64,000 bases of DNA from an uncultured Dokdonia sp. (GCF_947492535.1 NZ_CANLNH010000005.1:1-64000); one strand, 5' to 3'. Shown: positions 1 through 9,031, counted from the stretch's first letter. The notes: a model not told the origin generated them from the letters alone. Numbers and translations are program-made.

Positions 1-378
1 AAGAGCGCTCAGGAGAAGAAATTTACGGTTACGTATTACCGATGGGAGTATGAACGCAACATCGCCAGAGTCAACAGCCCACAAGGACGCTATATGAAAG
101 CCAAACGGCAAAGTACGGTAGAACCTGTTTTTGGAACATTAACCCAGTTTATGGGACTCAGAAAGATCAATACGATAGGTATTGAACAGGCTAATAAGGT
201 GATGCATCTGAGTGCGATGGCTTATAATCTGAAGAAGTACCTGAAATTCACACATAAAAAGGTGAAAAGTGGAGTGGGGAAGGAACTTTCATCTGGATTT
301 TATAAAATCACTTGTGATAAGCGATTTTTCTTTGATATAAAGGACTTTAAAATAAGACCTTCATATGAGATTGTATAA
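1..378 (+). CDS. Transposase, C-terminal part (IS1182/DDE type), 5' end outside the window
   Basis: The reading frame is open from base 1, so the protein begins upstream of the window; the first internal Met is at base 94. The visible part carries the motif RQSTVEPVFGTL, which looks like the last catalytic-Glu segment of DDE transposases of the IS1182 type, followed by a basic helical tail with MAYNLKKYLK. It would catalyse cut-and-paste of its own insertion sequence. The family assignment is from motif memory only; other DDE families are possible. The frame is intact to its TAA stop, so the element could still be active if the upstream part is intact. Confidence 0.75.
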   Translation, partial: KSAQEKKFTVTYYRWEYERNIARVNSPQGRYMKAKRQSTVEPVFGTLTQFMGLRKINTIGIEQANKVMHLSAMAYNLKKYLKFTHKKVKSGVGKELSSGFYKITCDKRFFFDIKDFKIRPSYEIV

Positions 379-441
379 AATAAGTTTCCATAGAGAGGCT
401 TAGAATCAGTCGTTTTTACTAAAATTACGGACTTGTGCAAC
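1..441. mobile_element. Right end of an insertion sequence
   Basis: The transposase gene ends at 378 and about 60 bases follow before an unrelated palindromic region (acttgtgcaacggttaccgg, 431-450). The terminal inverted repeat probably lies in this stretch, but the other end is outside the window, so the exact border cannot be fixed. The boundary at about 441 is an estimate. Confidence 0.4.
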
Positions 442-451
442 GGTTACCGGT

Positions 452-461
452 GTTGTGCTTA
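452..461. repeat. Left arm of inverted repeat flanking the 463-1326 gene
   Basis: GTTGTGCTTA here is the exact reverse complement of TAAGCACAAC at 1360-1369, and the pair brackets the single gene between them. Just outside the left arm is a small palindrome (CGGTTACCGG). Just beyond the right arm, at about 1520-1540, is a second palindrome with arms AACCGTT and AACGGTT. The arrangement resembles the borders of a gene cassette, but no integrase is present in the window. Confidence 0.5.
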
Positions 462-462
462 G

Positions 463-1326
463 TTATTTTTTAAATATGTTCTTTAACTTGTCAAAGAAAC
501 CTGCTTTCTTATTTACTTGTTCGTTTCTTATTTCCTGTTCTTTTTTGTGAACTTCTTGCATAAGTTTTTTAGCTTGTTCATTTTTGTTTACGTGCACTCT
601 TTTCACTTCAGGTAATTTTTCTCCTGATAATTTCTCGTATTGAGTTTTTGCTTTCTCAAAGATTTCTATTTCGGCTTCTGGTCGTGTATCAACTTGGCTT
701 ATTTCAGGGAAAAGTCCACTTGAGTTTTTAACTGATTCAGATTCAAAGTCATTAAGAATACCTTTGTATATCTGAATGGCTTGTTCAGATTGTCCAACAT
801 TCGCATAAGAGTCAGCAAATTGAAGCATATCTATTCCAATATCTTTTTTTTCTAATAAATTACCGATTGAGGTAGTAATTTGTGCTTTTGCAGCAGCTAC
901 ATTAGCTAATGATTTAACATCATTTTTTTCTTTCAATAAATTAATAAATTCTTGAAAACGTTCTCTCAATTCGGGATGCACTTTATAAGTATCGCTAATA
1001 TCTGATAAAAAAACTCCATTTTTCATAGCTGTATTAGCCATTAGTTTGGTAAATCCACCAGTTTTAAAAGCTAATTGGACTAAAATATTTGAATATTCTT
1101 TAAAATCATTTTTGGGAATATTGGACATATTGAGAGCTTTAAAAATTTCCAAACCCTCAAAAAACTCTTCTTGAAATTTTTGAGCATTAAAACTTTCTCC
1201 ATCAATTTCAACTTTAGTTTGATTCAGAACATCTCCAAGAAATTTATGAATTTGAAATGAATTTTCAGCAGTTTCAATTTTTTCTTTAAGTTCTTGAAAT
1301 TTATTTTGTTGAATTAATTCTATCAT
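463..1326 (-). CDS. Hypothetical helical protein, TPR-like
   Basis: A 287-residue soluble protein with no signal peptide or membrane segment. It is rich in Glu, Lys and Asn and appears almost all helical. A stretch near residues 165-190 (DMLQFADSYANVGQSEQAIQ) has the spacing of a tetratricopeptide repeat. The C-terminus is basic and amphipathic (GFFDKLKNIFKK), which could bind a membrane surface or nucleic acid. No enzymatic motif is visible. It stands alone, transcribed toward the insertion sequence, and is bracketed by 10-bp inverted repeats at 452-461 and 1360-1369, suggesting accessory DNA. I do not recognise the family, so function is unknown. Confidence 0.7.
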   Translation of the reverse strand: MIELIQQNKFQELKEKIETAENSFQIHKFLGDVLNQTKVEIDGESFNAQKFQEEFFEGLEIFKALNMSNIPKNDFKEYSNILVQLAFKTGGFTKLMANTAMKNGVFLSDISDTYKVHPELRERFQEFINLLKEKNDVKSLANVAAAKAQITTSIGNLLEKKDIGIDMLQFADSYANVGQSEQAIQIYKGILNDFESESVKNSSGLFPEISQVDTRPEAEIEIFEKAKTQYEKLSGEKLPEVKRVHVNKNEQAKKLMQEVHKKEQEIRNEQVNKKAGFFDKLKNIFKK

Positions 1327-1861
1327 CTATTTCTATGTTTTCTGTCGGTTCTGGTTAATTAAGCACAACTACTTTATATCACACATTCACGATATATCTT
1401 TTATGTGTGCCTACTCACAAATCTACTGTTTTTTTGAAACAAGATTGCTGTAAATCATGTGTTTATAGATATTCTGGTAGTTTGCTTGTTTTTGAGTTCG
1501 TTGTTTTTAAACGTTTATAACCGTTACAAACGGTTACGCCATTTCTAAACTACATAACTTCTATTATACTTCGTTACGGTTTTCCATAATGAGAAATCTA
1601 TTTTTAAAATCGAAATCGAAGCTGAAATTGAAAATGTTTGCGCTTGCTTGTGTGAATTCAATTGTGGTAGAATGTGTCACACCCCTCCGTCTACATCTCA
1701 TATTTTGAAATCGAAATCGAAATCGAAGTCGAAATTGAAGTCGAAATTGAAGTCGAAAATGCTTGCTTGTGCGATCTCTCCTGCCGTCGAGATGACTGTA
1801 TTCGTTTTTCAATCTGAAACCTGAAACTTGAAATCTGAAACTTCAAACCCAAAAAGGAAAA
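1327..1861. other. Gene-free stretch with simple repeats
   Basis: No convincing gene. It holds the right arm TAAGCACAAC (1360-1369), a palindrome near 1520-1540 with arms AACCGTT/AACGGTT, and low-complexity DNA between about 1605 and 1845 built from degenerate hexamers of the GAAATC and GAAGTC kind. One reading frame through this DNA gives an Arg/Phe-alternating peptide that is clearly a by-product of the hexamer. Nothing here looks like a strong promoter or terminator. Confidence 0.6.
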
Positions 1862-2653
1862 TCACGAAATCAAGAACCTTCCAGACTTACTATCAAACGT
1901 TACATTATCTGAAGGGAATAAAGTATCAAATACACCGTCTTGAATCAATTGTTTTGGGGTGTTTATGGTTGCTTTTCCATTTTGTAATACGATAAGTTGA
2001 TCACAATGTGCAATGGCAAGCTCAATATCATGGGTAGAGAAGAGGACGAGTTTTTGTTGCTCGTGAGCAATCTTTGTCAATAGTTTTAAAATAGACGCTT
2101 TATGATGTAAATCTAGATGGGTCATGGGTTCATCTAAAATCATACTAGCGGTGTCTTGTGCCATCGCCCGTGCAATAAGCACACGTTGTAATTGGCCATC
2201 GCTTAGTTCATAACACTTTTTTTCTTTTAAATGGCTCGTGTCTGTGGCTGTTAATACATCGGTGATGGTTTGTATATCTGTTTCGGTGAGTGTTCCTAAC
2301 CAATTGGTATAGGGTTGTCTGCCTAAACTCACCAATTCCAAAACGCTTAAATTTTTAGAAATCGCTTGTCCCGTAAGGACAACGCTTAGTTTTCGAGATA
2401 CCAATTCTGGAGCCATCGTATGAATAGGGGATTGGTCCAGTATACAATTTCCCGAAAGGGGATTTTGTAATCCAGAAAGCGTACGTAATAATGTTGATTT
2501 TCCCGCACCATTAATTCCGATGAGGCCCACCAATTGACCTTTCGATAATTCGATATCAATATCGGAGGCTATGACTGCATTCCCTTTTTTGGAGGTATAG
2601 CCAATGCTGAGGTTTTCTAATGTTAGAATGGTATGTGTCGTTTGATGATCCAT
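1862..2653 (-). CDS. Iron-complex/cobalamin-type ABC importer, ATP-binding protein
   Basis: A 263-residue ATPase of the FecE/FhuC/BtuD class that would power uptake across the inner membrane with the adjoining permease. Visible motifs are Walker A GINGAGKST (residues 46-54), the signature LSDGQ (150-154, with Asp replacing the usual first Gly), Walker B MILDEP (171-176) and the switch His in STHD near residue 205. The start ATG overlaps the permease stop codon (TAATG), which indicates translational coupling in a three-gene operon. Substrate (siderophore, heme or cobalamin) cannot be told from this subunit. Confidence 0.92.
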   Translation of the reverse strand: MDHQTTHTILTLENLSIGYTSKKGNAVIASDIDIELSKGQLVGLIGINGAGKSTLLRTLSGLQNPLSGNCILDQSPIHTMAPELVSRKLSVVLTGQAISKNLSVLELVSLGRQPYTNWLGTLTETDIQTITDVLTATDTSHLKEKKCYELSDGQLQRVLIARAMAQDTASMILDEPMTHLDLHHKASILKLLTKIAHEQQKLVLFSTHDIELAIAHCDQLIVLQNGKATINTPKQLIQDGVFDTLFPSDNVTFDSKSGRFLIS

Positions 2654-3681
2654 TAAAACAGTAATTTCTTTTTACGAACTAACAACCAAATCACCACAGG
2701 AGCTCCCACCAAGGCAGTGACTGCATTAATGGGAAGTGTATACTCGCTGAGCGGCACTTGTGCAATCGTATCACAAATGAGCATGAGTATGGCACCCCCT
2801 AATAGCACCGCAGGAATCAAAATACGATGATTGGATGTCGAAATCACTTGTCGTATTAAGTGTGGCACCGCAAGCCCAATAAACGCAATAGGTCCTGCAA
2901 AAGCGGTGATACTTCCCGCCAAAATGCTCGTCGCAATGATAATAATGATTCTGCTTTTTGTATGTTTTACCCCTAAGGTCTTTGCGTAGGTGTCTCCTAA
3001 TAATAAGGCATTTAACGGTTTGATACTTGCAACGGTCAAGATAAGACCTGCCATAAAACAGTATAAAAGGATTTGAATACTTTGCCAAGAAACATCCCCT
3101 AAACTCCCAAATGACCAAAAGATATATTGTTGTAATTCTTCGGCTTTACTAAAATAAGAAAGCACACTTACCACAGCAGATGTAAGACTTCCTACCATGA
3201 GTCCGATGATGAGTAATGCCATCGTATCGCGTACCCTAGAGGCAACCCCTAATACCATCAGAAATACCAAGAAACTTCCGGTAGCCGCAGCTAAAATAAG
3301 TCCCCATTTCCCAAAACTTAAGGTGCTAGAAATTCCTAATGCCGTACCACCTAAAATAAATAAAGCAACGCCTAGACTCGCTCCACTACTAATTCCCAAT
3401 ACAAACGGTCCCGCCAACGGATTGCGAAATAATGTTTGCATTAAAAGACCTGCAATGGCTAAACCACTTCCTGTAATCATTGCCATTAAGGCTTTGGGGA
3501 GTCGGTATTCTTGAATAATGAACTCCCAAGATGGCTTTGTGACTTCGCCGCCTACTAAACTTGAAAATACATCCGAAAAAGGAATCGCAACAGATCCTAG
3601 ACTTATGTTTGCAAAAAAGCAGCAAACAAGTCCTATAGCTAATACGATCAGCGGAATGGTATACGATTGATTAGTCTTCAA
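2653..3681 (-). CDS. FecCD-family ABC importer permease
   Basis: A 342-residue, very hydrophobic inner-membrane protein with about nine to ten predicted helices, as in BtuC and FecCD. Family hallmarks visible are EYRLPKALMAMITGSGLAI (about 58-76), RNPLAGPFVLGISSGASLG (about 86-104), and the GPIAFIGLAVPHLIR loop (about 263-277) that contacts the ATPase. It starts at TTG (3681) inside the last codons of the binding-protein gene, an 11-bp overlap, and its stop overlaps the ATPase start by one base. It is the translocation channel of the importer. Confidence 0.92.
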   Translation of the reverse strand: MKTNQSYTIPLIVLAIGLVCCFFANISLGSVAIPFSDVFSSLVGGEVTKPSWEFIIQEYRLPKALMAMITGSGLAIAGLLMQTLFRNPLAGPFVLGISSGASLGVALFILGGTALGISSTLSFGKWGLILAAATGSFLVFLMVLGVASRVRDTMALLIIGLMVGSLTSAVVSVLSYFSKAEELQQYIFWSFGSLGDVSWQSIQILLYCFMAGLILTVASIKPLNALLLGDTYAKTLGVKHTKSRIIIIIATSILAGSITAFAGPIAFIGLAVPHLIRQVISTSNHRILIPAVLLGGAILMLICDTIAQVPLSEYTLPINAVTALVGAPVVIWLLVRKKKLLF

Positions 3682-4861
3682 AAGGTGTATAGAAATAGGG
3701 TTGATAGTCTGGAATCAATTCAGGATGTAGGTAATAGACCAAATCTTTTAAAACAATATCCGGTCGGTTAGGCGCAAGCTCATAATATAATAATCCGCCA
3801 GTGGCTCCTTTTTTGGAGGTAAAAGTATAGGTCTTTTTATGTTGAAAGGCTTCAAATTGGGTGTACACTTTATTGGCTTCGGCGAGTTTGCTATAACTAC
3901 CAAACTGTCCAGGAGCGATCCAAAGTTGGGCGTCCTGTCCTTTCTCAAGTACAGATTCTATATTTAAAGCAATACTACCCGTTCCTTTTGTATCCTTCCA
4001 GAGATAATCGCCTCCAGCATCTTCAATAAGTTGCGCCGGCCAACTTTCGCCATGTGGTAAGTACCAAATATCTTTATACATCGCACCACTTAATACTGTA
4101 GGACGATTCGTAACATTTTGTGCTAGTTTTTTTGTGTCTAAATAGGCAGTTTCTATAGCAGTGAAAATGCTATCAGCTTCTTTCGATTTTCCATAAAGGG
4201 CTCCAAAAAACTTTACCCATTCAGCTTTTCCCAGCGGACTTTTCTCCACCCAATCTCCATTGTATAATACAGGAATGCCAGCTCTTTCTAAAGAATTTAA
4301 AGATTTGTTTTGTCCATCTACACCAAATCCAATCACAGCATCTGGATTTAGATCGATGGCCACTTCGGTATTTAAGGATTCATTTTGACCTAATTCTTTA
4401 ATGTCTCCTGCCTCAATACGTGTACGGGTTTGCTCGCTTGAGATATAATCTAGATTTGGAAACCCAGTTAATGTATGATCTACTCCTAGCATTTCTAAGG
4501 AAGGAATATGTGTCGTAGAGGTGACCACAACCGATGCTAGTGGTACTTTAATGATAGCGTTTATGGTATTGTTTTCTAAGGCTTGTGTAAGCGAACCTTC
4601 GCTTTTTGTGATGTTTTGAGTTGCCTTTACAAGTGCATATTTATAGGTGTCTTTGCTTTCTGGAAATGCACCAGAAACTTCTAATAGCGTATAATCAGGA
4701 AATTCAGTAAGTGTAAATCCCGTAGCATAATCTACCGTAAAAGGTTGTTCAGTAGCAACTTTAGTATGTATCTCTTCTGTCTCTTTGGTTTCTTCTTTAC
4801 AAGAAATAACACAAAGGCCTAAGAGTACAATTAGAAAAAAAGATAGATGGTGTTTTTTCAT
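3671..4861 (-). CDS. ABC importer substrate-binding lipoprotein
   Basis: A 396-residue protein with a lipoprotein signal: basic start, hydrophobic core and lipobox VISC with Cys21, followed by an acidic Glu/Thr linker. The mature part fits the helical-backbone (BtuF/FecB-like) class, for example VVVTSTTHIPSLEMLGVDH and the segment DLNPDAVIGFGVDG. As first gene of the operon it delivers the ligand to the permease. A TAnnTTTG-like box (caaaagta on the plus strand, 4866-4873) lies only a few bases before the ATG, so a very short leader is possible; I found no matching upstream box. No cobalamin riboswitch was seen. Ligand is unresolved. Confidence 0.88.
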   Translation of the reverse strand: MKKHHLSFFLIVLLGLCVISCKEETKETEEIHTKVATEQPFTVDYATGFTLTEFPDYTLLEVSGAFPESKDTYKYALVKATQNITKSEGSLTQALENNTINAIIKVPLASVVVTSTTHIPSLEMLGVDHTLTGFPNLDYISSEQTRTRIEAGDIKELGQNESLNTEVAIDLNPDAVIGFGVDGQNKSLNSLERAGIPVLYNGDWVEKSPLGKAEWVKFFGALYGKSKEADSIFTAIETAYLDTKKLAQNVTNRPTVLSGAMYKDIWYLPHGESWPAQLIEDAGGDYLWKDTKGTGSIALNIESVLEKGQDAQLWIAPGQFGSYSKLAEANKVYTQFEAFQHKKTYTFTSKKGATGGLLYYELAPNRPDIVLKDLVYYLHPELIPDYQPYFYTPFED

Positions 4862-4911
4862 ATTTCAAAAGTACTATTTTAAAAATGATAACGTAAGAGC
4901 GTATCATTAAA

Positions 4912-4947
4912 AAAAGCGAGTACTTCTTTTTAGAAGTACTCGCTTTT
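4912..4947. terminator. Bidirectional-looking hairpin terminator
   Basis: A perfect 16-bp stem (arms 4912-4927 and 4932-4947) with a TTTT loop and A/T tracts on both sides. It lies about 65 bases after the stop of the S41 peptidase gene, so it probably ends that transcript and separates it from the importer operon. Confidence 0.8.
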
Positions 4948-4960
4948 ATATTTTGTGTTT

Positions 4961-5003
4961 TATACGCTTTCGCGAACCTGCATGCCGGCAGGCAGGAGCG
5001 TAC
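4961..5003. repeat. Variant copy of the CGCTTTCGCGAAAGCG palindrome family
   Basis: Starts TATACGCTTTCGCGAA, then a nested palindrome CCTGCATGCCGGCAGGCAGG, then AGCGTAC. It is the same family as the core palindrome found throughout the window, with the right half replaced by or extended with the CCTGC/GCAGG block. The same block recurs at 57925-57960 and 60645-60733. Confidence 0.8.
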
Positions 5004-5011
5004 TAGAAAAA

Positions 5012-6433
5012 TTATTCATTAATCATACGCTGGTATAAGATATCATTTTGATCACTGTTAAATACAGCAGGTAATTCATGTGTGTTATACGTTGGTAGCG
5101 CTCTTCTTCCTAATAGAATCTCATTAATAACAGCATCTAAAAGGGGTTCTCCTTGAACTCCTAATTGTCCTAAATTAGCGAAGTCTTCTGCAATTAGAAT
5201 ATCGGGTGTAAATCCATCGAAATAATCGGTCAAGCCATTTGCATTTACAGATCGTAACACCAAAGGTAGCATCACATATCGGTGATTTGGATTGATGTCA
5301 TCTGTTCGTCTAAAATTAGGTGAATCATAGAGAAGGAAAGAGCCTTCAAATTTTCCTGAAGTTGTCGTTCCTACTTGAATCACGTCTATATATGGATCAA
5401 GACCACTTAAGATCAGCTCACTTGCAGACGCTGTATTTCCTGTGGTAATCACATACACTCTCGTTAAATTAAGGCTGTTAATAGTAGCGCCATTATTTCC
5501 ATTACCGATATTAGAATTGAATAAACGATCAAACTGATTATCAGGATTACGATCTTCATTATAGGTTTGTCTAATAAAGAGCTCTCCATTAAACTGACCT
5601 GTAATCATCGTGCTTAAATCATTTGCGGTTTCTATAGATCCGCCTCCATTATAACGTAAGTCTAAGATTAAATCTGTAACTCCGTCTGCTTGAAATTGTG
5701 CAAATGCATTATTCAATTGGTCATCAAATTCATTGGTAAACCCTGTATAATGTAAATACCCTATTTGCTCACCTTCAATAGACAATGTTCTAGCTGTATG
5801 TACAGGATTAATGGTAAGTTCTACTTGATTTAGTGTAATATCGGTACCATTAAGCGTAAAGATTTCTGTATCTGGATCATAATCGGCGAGGTTAATGGTA
5901 AATGCATCTTGTGCAAAAATAGCTCCTAAGTCAGAATTACTCGTAAGCTGTGCACCGTCTATACCTGTAAAAATCATTCCGCGTTGCACTCCCGCATCTT
6001 GAGCAGGACTATTATTAATCACAAAGCGTACAAGACCAAATACATTTCCGTTTCCAGATGGATCATTAAATAAAGCGAAACGCATTCCTGTAGAACGACG
6101 TATCCCGCTAAGGGCATTTTCTAATTCGATAAAATCATCTCTAATAATACTAAAACGATCATTTGGAGAGAGAAGTCCATCAAAAGTAGCTTCTGGTGAT
6201 TCAAACTGTTCTAAAAAAGCAGCACGTTCTGCATCACTTTCAAAACGATCATTTGCCAAGTCAGGTACATCTGCTTTATACAAGGACCAGAAATTAAGAC
6301 CTCTATAAATAAATTCTGAAATTTCTAGGTTACTCGCAGGTCTGATAACATCATCTAGATCATCAGAACAATTTACCATAGATAAGGATACAAGAAGACC
6401 TAGTAGTAAAAATTTAATCTTTTTCATTTTCAT
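5012..6433 (-). CDS. S41-family (tail-specific/C-terminal processing) peptidase lipoprotein
   Basis: A 473-residue lipoprotein (lipobox ending at Cys22). The order is: N-terminal helical region (35-115), a PDZ-like domain (about 120-210) with the segment SPAQDAGVQRGMIFTGIDG, then the S41 core. The core has LILDLRYNGGGS (255-266), the nucleophile segment TASASEL (334-340) and the general-base Lys361 in SGKFEG. Such enzymes degrade or process periplasmic proteins and use a Ser/Lys dyad. All key residues are present, so it should be active. It appears monocistronic and ends at a strong hairpin. The substrate is unknown. Confidence 0.9.
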   Translation of the reverse strand: MKMKKIKFLLLGLLVSLSMVNCSDDLDDVIRPASNLEISEFIYRGLNFWSLYKADVPDLANDRFESDAERAAFLEQFESPEATFDGLLSPNDRFSIIRDDFIELENALSGIRRSTGMRFALFNDPSGNGNVFGLVRFVINNSPAQDAGVQRGMIFTGIDGAQLTSNSDLGAIFAQDAFTINLADYDPDTEIFTLNGTDITLNQVELTINPVHTARTLSIEGEQIGYLHYTGFTNEFDDQLNNAFAQFQADGVTDLILDLRYNGGGSIETANDLSTMITGQFNGELFIRQTYNEDRNPDNQFDRLFNSNIGNGNNGATINSLNLTRVYVITTGNTASASELILSGLDPYIDVIQVGTTTSGKFEGSFLLYDSPNFRRTDDINPNHRYVMLPLVLRSVNANGLTDYFDGFTPDILIAEDFANLGQLGVQGEPLLDAVINEILLGRRALPTYNTHELPAVFNSDQNDILYQRMINE

Positions 6434-6491
6434 ATGCGTAGTTTTTAATGTGTGTAGAGATTTTCATAGCAGCAATCTCTCGTTTTTTGTA

Positions 6492-7283
6492 TCAACTATT
6501 AAGCCATGTAAACATAGCATTTATTTTTTGTTCATTTTCTTTAAGCCAAGCAATAGAATTTTCATTTTTACTCTGTTGAATATAATGGCAAAACGTTTCC
6601 ATATGCTCACTTTGTGCTAATTTATAAAAGAACGGAATATAAAACCCTTTCCATAAGCCTTCTTTTTCTTTTGTTGTTTCTCCTAGAATCGTAAAGAAAG
6701 ACGTGGTATTTTCTGTAAATAATTCATCATCAGACTTGTCTTTGTTTTCTTCTAAACTTTTAGAAGCTTCCAATAAAGAAAGCATTAACTCGGCAGATCC
6801 AAACTCAGTAGAAGGATTCAATGTAATATTGATATTCTTAGGAGTTCCTTCTTTAGTAGCCTCTTCAGTCACACCCTTACTAAAATTACTATATACCATA
6901 TCTAACGCCTCAACCGACTTTTTTGTATGTGGTTCTGCTAATAAAAAATAATAAGAGGCTAGAAGCGTAGGTACTTTTTCTGCTTGTTGGTTATTGATAT
7001 GCGCTAATAACAAATGTGACGTATGATGTCCTGAATCTAATAATGCACTTTGAATAGCATGATGTTCTGCATGAGAAGGGTCATTCATTTTAAAGTAATT
7101 AATCGCAAGATTGTAATGTAAGTAATTGTCTTTAGGGAATTTTTCGATGCCTTCTCTAAACAAATCTATAGAAGCTTCTGTTTCTCCAATACTATCTAAA
7201 CAAGATCCTTTGGTTACATAGGAAGAAAGTACATATTTTGGATCATTATTATCCTGTATCACTATATAAAATAGCATTGTCAT
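6492..7283 (-). pseudogene. TPR protein, C-terminal part of a frameshifted gene
   Basis: This frame holds tetratricopeptide-like repeats (for example SIDLFREGIEKFPKDNYLHY) and a C-terminal helical domain, but begins in the middle of a repeat without a sensible start. It overlaps by 35 bases the frame at 7249-7668, whose last residues (SYFKLGDYDNAILYSD) complete the same repeat. Joining the two needs a +1 shift at about 7250-7270, that is one extra or two missing bases. No classical slippery heptamer is obvious. It may be a mutation, a sequencing error or, less likely, recoding. The joined protein would be an exported TPR protein of roughly 330 residues. Confidence 0.7.
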
Positions 7284-7668
7284 AATCTCCTAGTTTAAAA
7301 TAGCTTAATGCAATTTGATTATTGGCAAGTGAAGAAGAAGCATCCATGTCAAGTGCTTTTTTAAATACGTCTATAGCCGTTTCATAATCTTCTTCCAGAT
7401 ACGATTCATATCCTTGCGCAATGATAGCTTCTATAGGGATATCTGACTCTTGGGCAACACTCGAAATAGAAAAAAAGAGAATGAAAGCAATACGTATATA
7501 TGTTGTGCATTTTGAATAGATTTCTTGATTTTTTCCCCTCCCTGAAGGGTGAATCGAAGAAATCTTTAGTACTTCCTTTAGGATTTGAGGAAAATAATGA
7601 AGATTGATAGGATAATATGACAGTTGTGTTGTCAAAATGCACAACGGGTTACGTATATATCTTGTCAT
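7249..7668 (-). pseudogene. TPR protein, N-terminal part of the frameshifted gene
   Basis: This frame contains a signal-peptide-like core (IRIAFILFFSISSVAQ) followed by two TPR motifs, then runs into a stop after SDTG. The 5' portion of the open frame before the signal peptide looks non-coding and no ATG lies directly before the signal in this frame. An ATG at 7510 is one frame off and reads MHNIY before a short (AT)n run (7495-7501). Adding one AT unit there would give a normal start MHNIYIRIAFILFF. So the gene may carry two lesions, at the start and at 7250-7283; the first is my inference. The likely original gene spans 6492-7510. Confidence 0.6.
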
Positions 7669-7689
7669 GAATTTCTTTAGTAATTATTG

Positions 7690-9030
7690 TTATTGATAGA
7701 TGAGGTATTTTTTTCGTGTTTCTTTAAAACGATCTAGATCGGCATACCATCCTTTTTTAATTTCTTTAAAAGTATAGCCCTGCATGATTTGTTCTTGCAA
7801 TTTTTTACTACCTGCATGCAATGTGAAACTTTGTGTTTTAAAGAAATTTTCTTTGTCAGTATGTGCTGTGTAGGCTTCTACGAGCCATTCTAAATTCACA
7901 CGTGCGAGATAGTCTTGCTCCCGTAAATCCATTCCATTACATAGATTTCCTTTCTCTTTAGGACTTTTAGCACCAAAATTAGGTTGTGGTGTATAGGCAA
8001 ATGGGAAGTATTCAGCAGGAAATTTTGGCGAACCAAATATCTGAAATTGCATTTCTGTACCACGTCCTGCATTGATGGTCGTTCCTTCAAAAAACCCAAG
8101 GCTAGGATAGAGGTTAATACTTTGATCATTAGGTAAATTAGGCGATGGCCGGGTTGGTAACGAGTATCGCGTCTCATAATCCCAATTTTGTAACGAGATA
8201 ACCGTAATCTCACATTGAATGCCATTTGTAAGCCATTGCTCGCCATTTACCATATGCGCATATTCGCCAATCGTCATTCCATACACCAACGGAATAGGAT
8301 GCATTCCTAAAAAACTACTGTGTTCAGGTTCTAGCGTTGGACCGTCTATATAGTGCGCATTAGGATTCGGTCTGTCTAAGACAATGACAGGAATTCCCTT
8401 TTCGGCGGCGGCTTCCATCACGTAGGTAAGTGTCGAAATATAGGTGTAAAACCGAACGCCTACATCTTGAATGTCAAACAATAATACATCAATATCTTCA
8501 AGCTGTTCCTGTGTGGGTTTTTTGTTTTTTCCGTGTAACGAAATGATAGCTAATCCTGTGGTAGCATCTTTTCCATCTTTTACATTTTCGCCTGCATCTG
8601 CAGTGCCTCTAAATCCATGTTCTGGAGAATAGACGCGCTTAATGTTTACACCAAGCTGTAGTAAGGAATCTACTATATGGGTACTTTGCTCTTTACTATG
8701 ATTAGAGGTTTTAAAAATGAGACCACTTTGATTGGTCACTACGCCGACCTTTTTATTTTGTAGTAATGGGAGATATTCGGTTGTTCGATTGGCACCAACG
8801 ATAATAGGTTCTTCTTGAGAACGTATTCCGTTCGTTTTTTGCTTTTCGTTTTTCGTATTTATTGCGGTTGAGTCCGCTTTCGCGAAAGCGTAATTAGCAT
8901 CATTAGAAATGGAAGAAGCGTCATTGTCATTCGTATTTTGTACATCTGACTTCGTACTTTGTGTATTTCCACAAGAAAATAACATAAAGAGCGTTAAAAA
9001 AAAGGTATTTTTGAGCAAAAGAATCTGCAT
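7690..9030 (-). CDS. Exo-beta-N-acetylmuramidase NamZ-like (DUF1343, GH171) lipoprotein
   Basis: A protein of about 446 residues starting at ATG 9030, where a lipoprotein signal begins (MQILLLKNTFFLTLFMLFSC, lipobox Cys20). The frame is open further upstream but that extension is antisense to the permease gene. Family motifs are VGVVTNQSG, VYSPEHGFRG with the conserved acidic/His residues, LLFDIQDVGVRFYTYISTL, and TRPSPNLPNDQS. NamZ enzymes remove terminal N-acetylmuramic acid from peptidoglycan fragments, so this should act in the periplasm in wall recycling. A copy of the genome palindrome (8875-8892) lies inside the linker and is translated as YAFAKAD. Confidence 0.9.
   Translation of the reverse strand: MQILLLKNTFFLTLFMLFSCGNTQSTKSDVQNTNDNDASSISNDANYAFAKADSTAINTKNEKQKTNGIRSQEEPIIVGANRTTEYLPLLQNKKVGVVTNQSGLIFKTSNHSKEQSTHIVDSLLQLGVNIKRVYSPEHGFRGTADAGENVKDGKDATTGLAIISLHGKNKKPTQEQLEDIDVLLFDIQDVGVRFYTYISTLTYVMEAAAEKGIPVIVLDRPNPNAHYIDGPTLEPEHSSFLGMHPIPLVYGMTIGEYAHMVNGEQWLTNGIQCEITVISLQNWDYETRYSLPTRPSPNLPNDQSINLYPSLGFFEGTTINAGRGTEMQFQIFGSPKFPAEYFPFAYTPQPNFGAKSPKEKGNLCNGMDLREQDYLARVNLEWLVEAYTAHTDKENFFKTQSFTLHAGSKKLQEQIMQGYTFKEIKKGWYADLDRFKETRKKYLIYQ
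8875..8892. repeat. Coding copy of the core palindrome (in namZ-like gene)
   Basis: CGCTTTCGCGAAAGCGTA lies in the low-complexity linker after the lipobox and is read as part of YAFAKAD. The linker position suggests that insertion was tolerated there. Confidence 0.85.
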
Positions 9031-9031
9031 T

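Noticed and set aside
1564-1812. Open frame on the minus strand giving an Arg/Phe-alternating 82-residue peptide
   Set aside because: It is translation of degenerate GAAATC/GAAGTC hexamers; no start context, no conserved feature.
4862-4911. Cobalamin or iron-responsive riboswitch before the importer operon
   Set aside because: The leader is too short and shows none of the conserved riboswitch elements.
7406-7642. 78-residue frame overlapping the frameshifted TPR gene
   Set aside because: Only its internal MHNIY start is relevant, to explain the lost start of the TPR gene; the rest is out of frame with the signal peptide.
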